Source: Leisingera aquimarina DSM 24565 (GTDB taxonomy: Bacteria; Pseudomonadota; Alphaproteobacteria; Rhodobacterales; Rhodobacteraceae). Taken from it: DNA of 64,000 nt. This document shows positions 18,649 through 26,847 of this stretch, one piece after another. Both the position numbers and the translations under genes were made by a program. The DNA is taken from the NCBI RefSeq assembly GCF_000473165.1, contig NZ_AXBE01000012.1, forward strand, positions 107,644 through 171,643. Direction: 5' to 3'. The stretch's first letter is position 1; every line of letters begins with the position of its first letter. Below the pieces are notes generated by a model. It saw only the letters and a program-made list of their open reading frames with translations. It was not told where the DNA came from and searched no databases.

Positions 18649-19476
18649 TCAATCACCGATAACCGGCACCTCTGGCACACCCAGCTTGCGAGGCCTGGGC
18701 TGATACCCCATCTTCTCGGAGTTGGTCCGCAGCTTGGGCTTTGGCGGCGCCTTCTCCTGCATCTCTTTGACATAGGCAAGGACCGCGCCGAGCCGCTTGT
18801 TCTCGGTGACGGCCGCATGGGTGACGCGCTGGTCCATATCAAAGATCCTGTAGGGCAGGGCCTGGCCTTTCCAGCGCACCTCGAAGCCCCCATCCGCAAA
18901 GGCATAGGTATCAACGTATTTTCCGATAAGGGCGCGTGACAGCGCGTTCTCTTCCAGCATGATCCGCTTGCGGTCATAGGAGAACGTGAGCTGCTTGCCG
19001 ACATAGCGGTTCTCGCGCCAGCACAGAACTTCCGCCAAACGGCCCGGTTCCACATTCAACGCCCGGTGCAGGTTATCCGGTTTGGCCGGGGCCTTGGAAA
19101 ACTTGGCGTTGAAGCGAGTTTTGAAGCCTTCCAGAAAGGCGTTTCCGGCCTCCATATTCGAAACACCTGCCAGTCTCAGCTCTTTGACAAGCCGGTCCTG
19201 AAGCGTGCGGTTGGCCCGTTCAACGCGGCCTTTGGCCTGAGAGCTGTTTTCGCACAGGATCTCGATGTTCAGCTCATTCAGCGCGCGCCCGAGCTGGGTT
19301 ATGCCTGCGCCATTCCTGGCGTCTTCTTTGCCACCCCGGAATACCGAATGTTTGTCGCTGTAAAAGGCCACGGGACGGCCATGCTGAAGCAAGTAGCTGT
19401 TCAGCGCCTCGAAATAGCTGAGCGTGCTTTCCGACTTCACAAACCGCAGTTCGGCGAAGACCTCAGGAAGCTACAT
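18649..19476 (-). pseudogene. ISNCY-type transposase, N-terminally truncated
   Basis: About 275 residues match the back part of ISNCY-type integrase-core transposases: VKSESTLSYFEALNSYL, HGRPVAFYSDKHSVFRGG (an active-site Asp region), NSSQAKGRVERANRTLQDRL (Glu region), and a C-terminal YQPRPRKLGVPEVPVIGD. In-frame reading upstream runs LPEVFAELRFVKSE and then hits a TAG near 19477. The HTH and first-Asp domains normally ahead of this are missing, so the element is a dead 5'-deleted fragment (full-length proteins are about 430 residues). Confidence 0.75.
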
Positions 19477-19540
19477 CTTGGCTAACTGTAACGACCTGCG
19501 AACATAAACGACTCGACCTGCAATCATAGTGATTATCGGC

Positions 19541-19650
19541 CCGAATTATTTGCATCTATCGAAGGGGCCAAACCCGAATAATCTGCGAATGAACCCACAT
19601 TGTTTGCAACCAGCCTGCAATCATCCGGGCCGAACCCAGATTACGTGCGA
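19541..19650. repeat. Four iteron-like 15-bp repeats next to ISNCY remnant
   Basis: CCGAATTATTTGCAT (19541), CCGAATAATCTGCGA (19574), CCACATTGTTTGCAA (19595) and CCAGATTACGTGCGA (19636) share a CC-N2-ATTA-N2-TGC pattern. The offsets of 33, 21 and 41 bp are close to whole helical turns. They may be transposase- or regulator-binding sites belonging to the old element. Confidence 0.4.
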
Positions 19651-20020
19651 ACGGTAGGCCGGTTGGAGTGCTTGGCATGTTTAGGTTGAGCGAAGGCAGC
19701 GCAGCAACTGCCGTTCGCTGCACGGGTCATAAACACGAAAGACGCCGGACAAAGTGCCGTTTCGCTGCATGCTGCCACAATGGCAGGAAACTGCGTACTT
19801 TGTCTGGGGCGGTCCTGATGAGCGCGGAAGCAGAAGTTCGCGGCAGCCTCTTGCCGGTCCTAAGGCGGGAAAGAAGCCGACGATCAGAACCGGCACCCGG
19901 ACCGTTGCCCCTTAGCAAGGAGCTACCTGAACAGTTCAACACCGCCAACGGGCCGAAGCCCATGCAATTTCAAGCGGAAATTCGTTTACGCCCAGAACCC
20001 CTGTTAAGTTGCTGACTGGC
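19651..20020. other. Intergenic region without recognised genes (about 370 bp)
   Basis: Frames on both strands are open for 70-115 codons but show no family features, and they overlap each other. I see no RNA gene. The region separates the ISNCY debris from the 3' end of the TetR gene. Confidence 0.35.
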
Positions 20021-20695
20021 TTAACTACCAGCCTTTGCCTGGAAAGCCTCCGCATGGCTGGGAAACAGTGTCTGAAGGAAATTCAGTGTCTGCTCCAGCG
20101 CCCCTTCCCGAGTGTAGATGTGCGGAAACAAGTGCAGCTTCTGCCAGTATCCGTCGGTCAGCGAGTCAATCCAGCCGCCGGCCTTGTCGGCCTTGCCGGG
20201 GTCCTCCGGTATCAGTTCGTGGCAGATCTCGGCGAGCATTTGAGACCTCTTTTCCTCGAACTCACCGGTGATTTCGGCGTATTGAGGCACGAAATTCTGC
20301 TCCCCGAAGAAGGCAAACCAGATGGCGAGCGCGCTGGGGTTGCAGATCTTGGGGCTGAAGTCCGCCTCGATGATCGTGCGCAGGCGGGCCGCCGGGTCCT
20401 CGGGCGCTTTTTCCAGTGCCGCCTGCCAGTGAGCCTCGTAGGTCTGGTACTGATCGCGCAGCGCCTCGGTCAGAATGCCGGTCTTGGACTTGAAATAGAA
20501 GACGGCAACGCCCTGCGACAGCCCGGCTTCATTGGCCACGGTTGCCAGCGTCGTCTTGGCCAGGCCATTGGCCACGATCGATTTCAAGGTAGCATCGAGA
20601 ATCTGCCGCCGCCGCATGTCGGCGTTTTCCTTGCGTTCCTTGCGCGGCTTCCTGCCGCTGCCCTGCGATGCCACCATGAGAAATCCAGATTTCAA
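20021..20695 (-). CDS. TetR/BetI-family transcriptional regulator
   Basis: About 225 residues. The N-terminal HTH is ILDATLKSIVANGLAKTTLA ... EAGLSQGVAVFYFKSKTGIL, and the BetI-like C-terminal domain includes SALAIWFAFFGEQNFVPQYA. BetI relatives repress uptake or catabolism of choline-type compounds. TTG at 20695 has an excellent AAGGA eight bases upstream; ATG 20677 and GTG 20713 are alternatives. It is divergent from the PYROXD2-like operon, with the perfect palindrome TTTGAGCGCTCAAA between them. The same motif recurs in two other divergent promoter regions, so it probably autoregulates and controls the whole 20.8-35.9 kb block (inference). Confidence 0.85.
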   Translation of the reverse strand: MKSGFLMVASQGSGRKPRKERKENADMRRRQILDATLKSIVANGLAKTTLATVANEAGLSQGVAVFYFKSKTGILTEALRDQYQTYEAHWQAALEKAPEDPAARLRTIIEADFSPKICNPSALAIWFAFFGEQNFVPQYAEITGEFEEKRSQMLAEICHELIPEDPGKADKAGGWIDSLTDGYWQKLHLFPHIYTREGALEQTLNFLQTLFPSHAEAFQAKAGS

Positions 20696-20746
20696 TTTTC
20701 TTCCTTGTTCCACACTTCTTCGCGGCTGTCAGCCGGATTATTTTTA

Positions 20747-20760
20747 TTTGAGCGCTCAAA
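20747..20760. promoter_or_regulatory. Candidate TetR operator 1 (perfect palindrome)
   Basis: TTTGAGCGCTCAAA is a perfect 14-bp palindrome between the divergent TetR gene and the PYROXD2-like operon. The same core recurs at 28926-28945 and, with one mismatch, at 34314-34327. Confidence 0.7.
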
Positions 20761-20826
20761 AAAACTTTACCGGAAAATTCTTCTCCTCTAGGCTCCGGTG
20801 AACGACAGCCGGACCAGGAGAGATTC

Positions 20827-22464
20827 ATGGGGCAACACGACAGATTTGACGCCATTGTGGCCGGGGCCGGGCACAACGGGCTGACCGCGGCCTGCTACCT
20901 GGCCAAGGCCGGGCTGAAGGTTCTGGTGGTGGAAAAGAACGATTGGATCGGCGGCGCCGCGGTGAGCCGGTCCCTGCATGAGGGCTGGACCTATTCCAAT
21001 TGCTCTTACGTCTGCTCGCTGCTGCGACGTGAGATCGTGCGCGACCTGGAGCTGCCGAAATACGGGCTGCAGGTGATCCCCTATGAAGGCGGCGCCAGCT
21101 TTGACAGCGATGGCGACTACTTTGCCTATATGTCGGATCATGACGCCTTGCGCCGGGAAATCTCCCGCCATAGTGCCCGCGATGCCGATGCCTATGACCG
21201 GTTCAGCCAGACGGTGATCCGCCAGTGCCGTTTCATCCGGCCCTTCCTGCTGCGTAACGCGCCGGACCCGACCTCGCTGAAGCCGCGCGATATTGGCGAG
21301 CTGCTGTTCCTGATTAAGCAGGCGCATGGGCTGGGCAAGAAGGAGCTGGGCGAGACCCTGCGTTTCTGGTCGATGTCGATCGGCGATTTCCTGGATGAGC
21401 ATTTTGAGAATGACCTGATCAAGGCGCATATCGCCGGCGCGGGCATCATCGGCACCGGGCTGGGCGTCTACTCCCCCGGCACCGCCTATGTGCTTCTGCA
21501 CCACTACATGGGCGATGTGGACGGCGCGATCGGGGCCTGGGGCTTTGCCCGCGGCGGCATGGGCGCGATCTCCAACGCGCTGGGAGCCTGTTTCGAGGAG
21601 GCAGGCGGCACCATCGTCACCGGCTCCGGCGTCGACCGGTTTCTGGTCAGCAATGGCAGGGTGACCGGAGTGGCGCTGGCCAACGGCGACGAATACCACG
21701 CGCCCATCGTCGCCTCCAACATGGATGTGAAACGCACGTTCCTGCAGCATACCGGCGAGCAGTACCTGCCTGGCGATTTCGTAAAGGCGGTCAAACGGTT
21801 CAAGATCCGCGGCTCCTCGGGCAAGCTGAACATCGCGCTGGACGCGCTGCCGGAGTTCCCCGCCGCTCCCAAGGGCGCGCCTTTCCTGCGCGGCGATCTG
21901 CATTGCGCCGAAAGCCTGAACGAACTGGAGCGCGCATACGACGACTGGAAGGAGGGACGCTGGTCGCAGAACCCTTACTTCGACATGCTGATCCCCAGCC
22001 AGATCGATCCGACAATGGCACCGCCGGGCAAGCACATGATGACTGTCTTTGTGCAATACGCCCCATATGACCTGGAGGTCGGCGGCGTGCGCGCGGGCAC
22101 CAACTGGAACGGCCAGACACGCGGCGCTTTTGCCAATTGCGTCTTTGACAAGCTGGAGCAGGCCTGCCCCGACATCCGCAGCAAGACTGTGCATGCAGAA
22201 GTCCGCACCCCCTGGGACATCGAGCAGGAGGTGGGCCTGACCGAAGGCAACATCTTCCAAGGCGAACTGACCTTTGACCAGCTGCTCTTCAACCGCCCGG
22301 TGCCGGGCTACGCGCAATACGACACTCCCATCAACGGCATGTATATCGTCGGTTCCTCCGCCCATCCGGGTGGCGGGGTGATGGCGGCGCCGGGGGCAAA
22401 TGCCGCCCGCGAAATCCTGCGAAATATCGGCCGGGGCGGCAACATGACCGGCTACGCGGCCTGA
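20827..22464 (+). CDS. NAD(P)/FAD-dependent oxidoreductase, PYROXD2/phytoene desaturase-like (first copy)
   Basis: 545 residues of the CrtI/PYROXD2 amine-oxidase-fold family. The Rossmann motif is AIVAGAGHNGLTAACYLAKA followed by LVVEKNDWIGGAAVSRSL. The C-terminal FAD segment is MYIVGSSAHPGGGVMAAPGA. No carotenoid genes are nearby, so a role in amine or fatty-chain desaturation is more likely than carotenoid synthesis. AGGAGAGATTC precedes the ATG. It is first in a four-gene operon and has the palindrome operator upstream. Its partner copy starts 11 bp downstream; the two may form a heterodimer or act in sequence (inference). Confidence 0.8.
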   Translation: MGQHDRFDAIVAGAGHNGLTAACYLAKAGLKVLVVEKNDWIGGAAVSRSLHEGWTYSNCSYVCSLLRREIVRDLELPKYGLQVIPYEGGASFDSDGDYFAYMSDHDALRREISRHSARDADAYDRFSQTVIRQCRFIRPFLLRNAPDPTSLKPRDIGELLFLIKQAHGLGKKELGETLRFWSMSIGDFLDEHFENDLIKAHIAGAGIIGTGLGVYSPGTAYVLLHHYMGDVDGAIGAWGFARGGMGAISNALGACFEEAGGTIVTGSGVDRFLVSNGRVTGVALANGDEYHAPIVASNMDVKRTFLQHTGEQYLPGDFVKAVKRFKIRGSSGKLNIALDALPEFPAAPKGAPFLRGDLHCAESLNELERAYDDWKEGRWSQNPYFDMLIPSQIDPTMAPPGKHMMTVFVQYAPYDLEVGGVRAGTNWNGQTRGAFANCVFDKLEQACPDIRSKTVHAEVRTPWDIEQEVGLTEGNIFQGELTFDQLLFNRPVPGYAQYDTPINGMYIVGSSAHPGGGVMAAPGANAAREILRNIGRGGNMTGYAA

Positions 22465-22474
22465 GGAGCGGAAG

Positions 22475-24046
22475 ATGACCACACCAAACTACGACGCAAT
22501 TGTCATCGGCGCCGGCCACAACGGGCTTACCGCTGCTGCGACACTGGCCCGCAAGGGTAAATCCGTCTGCGTGATCGAGAAGAACGCAACCGCCGGAGGC
22601 ATGGCCCGCAACACCACGTTTGCAAATGGGATACAGGCGCCGGAGATCGCGCATCTGCTGTATAACCTGCACCCCAAGGTGAAGAAGGAACTGGGCCTTG
22701 GCTCCGTCCGCGCACCGCTGGAGGTGCGCGATCTGCCCGCGGTTTCGCTGTCGGAGGACGGCAACCACGCTGTGATCCGCAACGGCAAGGCAGAACTGGC
22801 TGATGGCCGCCCGCACCCCGAAACCGCGCCCTTTGGCGAACTGATGCGCCGCCTGACGCTGTTTGCCGGGCTGCTGGGGCAGCTTTCAACCAAATCCCCA
22901 CCCTCGCTTGAGGACGGCCTGGCCAGCCTGGACAAGCTCACGGAACTTGCCGGGCTTGCAAAGCTGGGGCTGGATCTGAAACGGATGGGCAAGAAGGACA
23001 TGCGCGAATTCCTCCGCGTGCTATTGTCCAACGCCTATGACCTGATCCTCGACGACCTCGAGGACGGTCCGCTGGCGGGCGCACTGGCAGCGGATGCGGT
23101 GCGCGGCGCCTTCGCCGGGCCGCGCTCGCCGGGGACAGTGTTCTCTCTGATGTACCGTCTGGGCCAAGGCGGCGGCGCGCAGCTGCCGTTGGGCGGCATG
23201 GGTGCGGTTGCAGCAGCATTCGAGACCGCGGCCCGCGCCGCCGGGGCGGAAATCCGCACCGGTACTGGCGTGGCCCGGGTGCTGACCGAAAACGACCGCG
23301 CGGCAGGTGTGGTGCTGGAGGACGGCACCGAAATCTCCGCCCGGGCAGTTCTGAGCAACACCGGACCGATGCCCGCGATGATACTGGCGGGGGCGGAGCA
23401 TTACGACGTGGAAGCGGTGCGGCGGATGCGCAACCAGCGCTGCAAGGGCACCGCGGCCAAGGTGAACCTGGTCCTGAACAGCGCGCCGAAGTTCAAGGGC
23501 CTCAGCCCGGAACTCACCGCAGGGCGGCTGCTGATCGCCTCCAGCGCCACTTATGTAGAGCGTGCCTTCAACCCCGCGAAGTACGGGGAAATGCCTGAAA
23601 ATCCGGTGATTGAGGCGGTTATTCCCAGCCTGTCCGAGCCAGGGCTGGCCAAAGACGCGCAGCATGTGCTTTCCGCTGTTGTCAGCTCCGTTCCCTACGC
23701 GTTGGAGGGCGGCTGGGATGAGGCCGCACGGGAAAGTCTGGCAGCCGTCACAATTGCCACGCTGGAAAAATACGCCCCCGGCATCGGCGCGCTGGTCTCG
23801 GACTGCCAAGTGCTCAGCCCCGCCTGTATCGAGGCACGCACGGGCGCGCCGGGGGGGCATTGGCACCATGCGGAGATGGGCATCGATCAGATCCTGACGG
23901 TGCGGCCCGCCAACGGCATGGCGCACTACCGGTTCGGGCCGGAGGGCTACTACCTCTGCGGCGCAGGTGCCCATCCGGGCGGCGACGTGACCGGGCTGGC
24001 CGGCCGCAACAGCGCTTTGCAGCTTCTAAAAGACGGGGTGATCTGA
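22475..24046 (+). CDS. NAD(P)/FAD-dependent oxidoreductase, PYROXD2-like (second copy)
   Basis: 523 residues, same family as the preceding gene. It has AIVIGAGHNGLTAAATLARK, VIEKNATAGGMARNTTF, and the C-terminal YYLCGAGAHPGGDVTGLAGR. It is strongly diverged from copy one, and its middle section (TKSPPSLEDGLASLDKLTEL) is shorter. The start has GAGGAGCGGAAG directly upstream. Its stop and the next start overlap as TGATG, indicating translational coupling to the GcvT-like gene. The reaction is unknown; the conserved context with an aminomethyltransferase and an aminotransferase argues for amine catabolism. Confidence 0.8.
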   Translation: MTTPNYDAIVIGAGHNGLTAAATLARKGKSVCVIEKNATAGGMARNTTFANGIQAPEIAHLLYNLHPKVKKELGLGSVRAPLEVRDLPAVSLSEDGNHAVIRNGKAELADGRPHPETAPFGELMRRLTLFAGLLGQLSTKSPPSLEDGLASLDKLTELAGLAKLGLDLKRMGKKDMREFLRVLLSNAYDLILDDLEDGPLAGALAADAVRGAFAGPRSPGTVFSLMYRLGQGGGAQLPLGGMGAVAAAFETAARAAGAEIRTGTGVARVLTENDRAAGVVLEDGTEISARAVLSNTGPMPAMILAGAEHYDVEAVRRMRNQRCKGTAAKVNLVLNSAPKFKGLSPELTAGRLLIASSATYVERAFNPAKYGEMPENPVIEAVIPSLSEPGLAKDAQHVLSAVVSSVPYALEGGWDEAARESLAAVTIATLEKYAPGIGALVSDCQVLSPACIEARTGAPGGHWHHAEMGIDQILTVRPANGMAHYRFGPEGYYLCGAGAHPGGDVTGLAGRNSALQLLKDGVI

Positions 24047-25224
24047 TGACCAAACATGTACCCATCGGGCTGATCGAAACCCCGTTCCAGCCACGGCTGG
24101 AGGCGCTTAGCACCGCCAAGAGCTGGACCAATTGGGCGGGCTATGTATCACCCGCGATGCTGGACACGGTGGAGTTCGAGTATTTCGCGATCCGCAACCA
24201 GTGCACCCTTTTCGACATCTCGCCGATGCACAAGTACCGCATCACCGGGCCGGATGCCTTGAAGGTGGTGAACCGGCTGGTGACCCGCGACGCGGCCAAG
24301 CTGCGCGACGGGCGGGTTGGCTATGTCCTGTGGTGCGACGAAGAGGGCATGGTGATCGACGACGGCACTCTGTTCCGCTTCTCGGAGACTGATTTCCGCC
24401 TGTGCTGCCAGGAGCCGATGTACACTTGGCTGCTGGACACTGCCTGGGGCTTTAACGCGGAGATCACAGACGAAAGCCAGGACATCGCGGCGCTGTCGCT
24501 GCAAGGCCCCACGTCGTTCTCGTTGTTGCAGGACGCGGGCCTGCAGGTTGTGGCGGAGATGAAACCCTTTGACTGGCGCGAAATAGAGCCGGATCTCTGG
24601 GTTTCGCGCACCGGGTTCACTGGCGATCTTGGCTATGAGCTGTGGGTTCCGAACGGCAAGGCGCTGGAGCTCTGGGACCGTTTGTGGGCCGCAGGCGGCC
24701 ATTGGGGCCTGAAAGCGATTGGATTTGAGGCGCTCAACATCTGCCGGATCGAGGCCGGGTTCATCGCCGCCGGCTTTGACTTCCAGCCAGTGCATACCGC
24801 CATGCGTCTTGGCCGCGGCCGGAGCCCGCTGGAGCTGGGTTTTGGCAAGATGGTGGATTTCACCAAGGGTCACTTCAATGGCCGCCGCGCTTTGCTGAAA
24901 CAGCAGGAAGCCGGTCTGCGTTACCACCTGCGCAAGATTGACATCGGCGGCTTCAAACCCGCGGATGGCGCGCTGATCTACCACAAGAAAAAGAAAGAGG
25001 TGGGGCATGTGACCTCCGGCGTCTGGTCGCCCACCACCAAGCGCAACATTGCGCTGGCCGAGTTCAAGGCGCCGTACGGCGAGAGCATCACCGATGACCT
25101 CTGGGCCGAAGTCTACGTTAATGAGGAAGGCCAATGGGACAGGCGGCTTGTGCCGGTCGCCATCGAAGAAAAGCCCTTCTTCATCAATAGCCGCGCGCGG
25201 GCGACCCCGCCGCGCCCGTTCTAA
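24046..25224 (+). CDS. Aminomethyltransferase (GcvT-like), stand-alone
   Basis: 392 residues. Features are DTVEFEYFAIRNQCTLFDIS, the folate-site region SRTGFTGDLGYELWVPNGKA, and a C-terminal VGHVTSGVWSPTTKRNIALA. By family it is a folate-dependent one-carbon transferase, like GcvT or DmdA. ATG 24046 overlaps the previous stop by one base; the frame is open further upstream but inside the preceding gene. No GcvH or GcvP is present, so it is not part of a glycine cleavage system. It probably takes a methyl or methylene group from the operon's substrate. Confidence 0.85.
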   Translation: MTKHVPIGLIETPFQPRLEALSTAKSWTNWAGYVSPAMLDTVEFEYFAIRNQCTLFDISPMHKYRITGPDALKVVNRLVTRDAAKLRDGRVGYVLWCDEEGMVIDDGTLFRFSETDFRLCCQEPMYTWLLDTAWGFNAEITDESQDIAALSLQGPTSFSLLQDAGLQVVAEMKPFDWREIEPDLWVSRTGFTGDLGYELWVPNGKALELWDRLWAAGGHWGLKAIGFEALNICRIEAGFIAAGFDFQPVHTAMRLGRGRSPLELGFGKMVDFTKGHFNGRRALLKQQEAGLRYHLRKIDIGGFKPADGALIYHKKKKEVGHVTSGVWSPTTKRNIALAEFKAPYGESITDDLWAEVYVNEEGQWDRRLVPVAIEEKPFFINSRARATPPRPF

Positions 25225-25242
25225 TCCGTAACAGGTATCCCA

Positions 25243-26622
25243 ATGACCAAGATGAAACCGAACACATTCGCAAACGAACCAAGCCCGGACACCCTGCATG
25301 AGTGGGATCGGACTCATCAGCTGCATCCTTGGATGGCAATGGACGACTGGCGCGGTTACGACAACATGCTGATGGAGACCGCCGATGGCATCCATCTGTG
25401 GGATGCTTCCGGCAAGCGCTATATCGACGGGCCGGGCGGCATGTGGTGCACCCAGATCGGCTATGGCCGCCAGGAGATGGCCGATGCCATCGCCGCACAG
25501 GTGATGAAGCTGCCCTATACCTCGCCCTTCACCAACACCACCGAGCCGTCGGCTGTGCTGGCGAAGAAGATCGCGGACATTGCCCCAGGGGATCTCAACA
25601 ACGTCTTCTTCACCACTGGCGGCTCCACCGCTGTGGATACCGCACTGCGCACCATGCAGTACATGAACAACCGCCGCGGCCAGCCGCAGAAGAAAAAGAT
25701 CATCGCCCGCGAGAAGGGCTATCACGGCTCCACCTATCTGGCCCATTCGGTGACCGGCAAGGAGCGCGACCAGAGCCAATTCGACTTCGAGACCCGGCTG
25801 GTGCATTTCTTGCCCGACGTGAACCCCTACCGCCGCCCCGAAGGCATGAGCGTCTCGGACTGGTGCGACGCCAAGGTCGCGGATCTGGAACACGCAATTG
25901 CAGAGATCGGCGCGGACAAGATCGGCGCCTTCATCGCCGAACCGATCCTGTCCTCCGGCGGCGTCATCGTGCCCGCGCCCGGCTACCACAAGCGGACTTG
26001 GGAGCTGTGCCGCGAGCATGACATCCTCTACATCTCCGACGAGGTGGTGACCGGCTTCGGCCGCCTCGGCCACTGGTTCGCGTCCGAGGAGGTTTTTGGC
26101 ATCCAGCCCGACATGATCACCTGCGCCAAGGGGCTGACCTCCGGCTATCTGCCGCTGGGCGCCTGCATCATCTCCGACCGGGTGATGCAGCAGATGAGCC
26201 ATCTGGGGACGCCCTCCTCCTACACCAACGGTTACACCTATTCGGGCCATCCGGTGTCCTGCGTCGCGGCGTTGAAGAACATCGAGATCATCGAGCGCGA
26301 GGGTATTCTGGAGCACGTCCGCGCCGTCACCCCGCATTTCCAGGCCCGCCTGCGCGACCTGATGAAATTTGATATCGTCGGCGACGCCCGCGGCGAGGGG
26401 CTGCTGGGCTGCATCGAATGCCAGGCAGAGGATCTGGGGGCCGAGCGCAGGATCGGTTCGATGATTGATGATGCCTGCGAGGAGATGGGCCTGATCGTGC
26501 GCCCGCTGATCAACATGGCTGTGTTCTCGCCGCCGCTGATCATCACCCTGGACCAGATCGACGAGATGTTCGACATCCTGGAGCGTGCCATCCAGCAGGT
26601 CGAGGCGCAGCTGGCAGCGTGA
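25243..26622 (+). CDS. Class III PLP aminotransferase (omega-aminotransferase-like)
   Basis: 459 residues. It has FFTTGGSTAVDTALRTMQYM, the PLP Asp in ILYISDEVVTGFGRLGHWF, and the Schiff-base Lys in MITCAKGLTSGYLPLGA. This layout matches beta-alanine/pyruvate, taurine/pyruvate and putrescine-type omega-aminotransferases. It lies 18 bp after the GcvT-like gene and is the last gene of the palindrome-linked operon. It probably deaminates the demethylated amine. The exact donor cannot be set from sequence. Confidence 0.85.
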   Translation: MTKMKPNTFANEPSPDTLHEWDRTHQLHPWMAMDDWRGYDNMLMETADGIHLWDASGKRYIDGPGGMWCTQIGYGRQEMADAIAAQVMKLPYTSPFTNTTEPSAVLAKKIADIAPGDLNNVFFTTGGSTAVDTALRTMQYMNNRRGQPQKKKIIAREKGYHGSTYLAHSVTGKERDQSQFDFETRLVHFLPDVNPYRRPEGMSVSDWCDAKVADLEHAIAEIGADKIGAFIAEPILSSGGVIVPAPGYHKRTWELCREHDILYISDEVVTGFGRLGHWFASEEVFGIQPDMITCAKGLTSGYLPLGACIISDRVMQQMSHLGTPSSYTNGYTYSGHPVSCVAALKNIEIIEREGILEHVRAVTPHFQARLRDLMKFDIVGDARGEGLLGCIECQAEDLGAERRIGSMIDDACEEMGLIVRPLINMAVFSPPLIITLDQIDEMFDILERAIQQVEAQLAA

Positions 26623-26847
26623 GGCTGGAGGAGGTGGCACAGGCTCCCGTCACCCTTCCCGAACTGGCGCGCGCCAAGGGTTTCCGGTGCCCGCCCTTTT
26701 TGCTCCTGCACTATCATGCCGCCGGGCATGCGGCCGCCATGCACACCACTGAACAAGCGGTGCGCCGATCCTCTCACAGTCAGTTTTGGAGAACGTGCGG
26801 TGCCGCGGACACTGCCGCGAAACCGGTATTTTTAGAGGGCTTCCCCC

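Noticed and set aside
24148-26640. An 830-codon minus-strand open frame
   Set aside because: It lies opposite two well-supported genes (GcvT-like and aminotransferase), and its sequence shows no family motifs.
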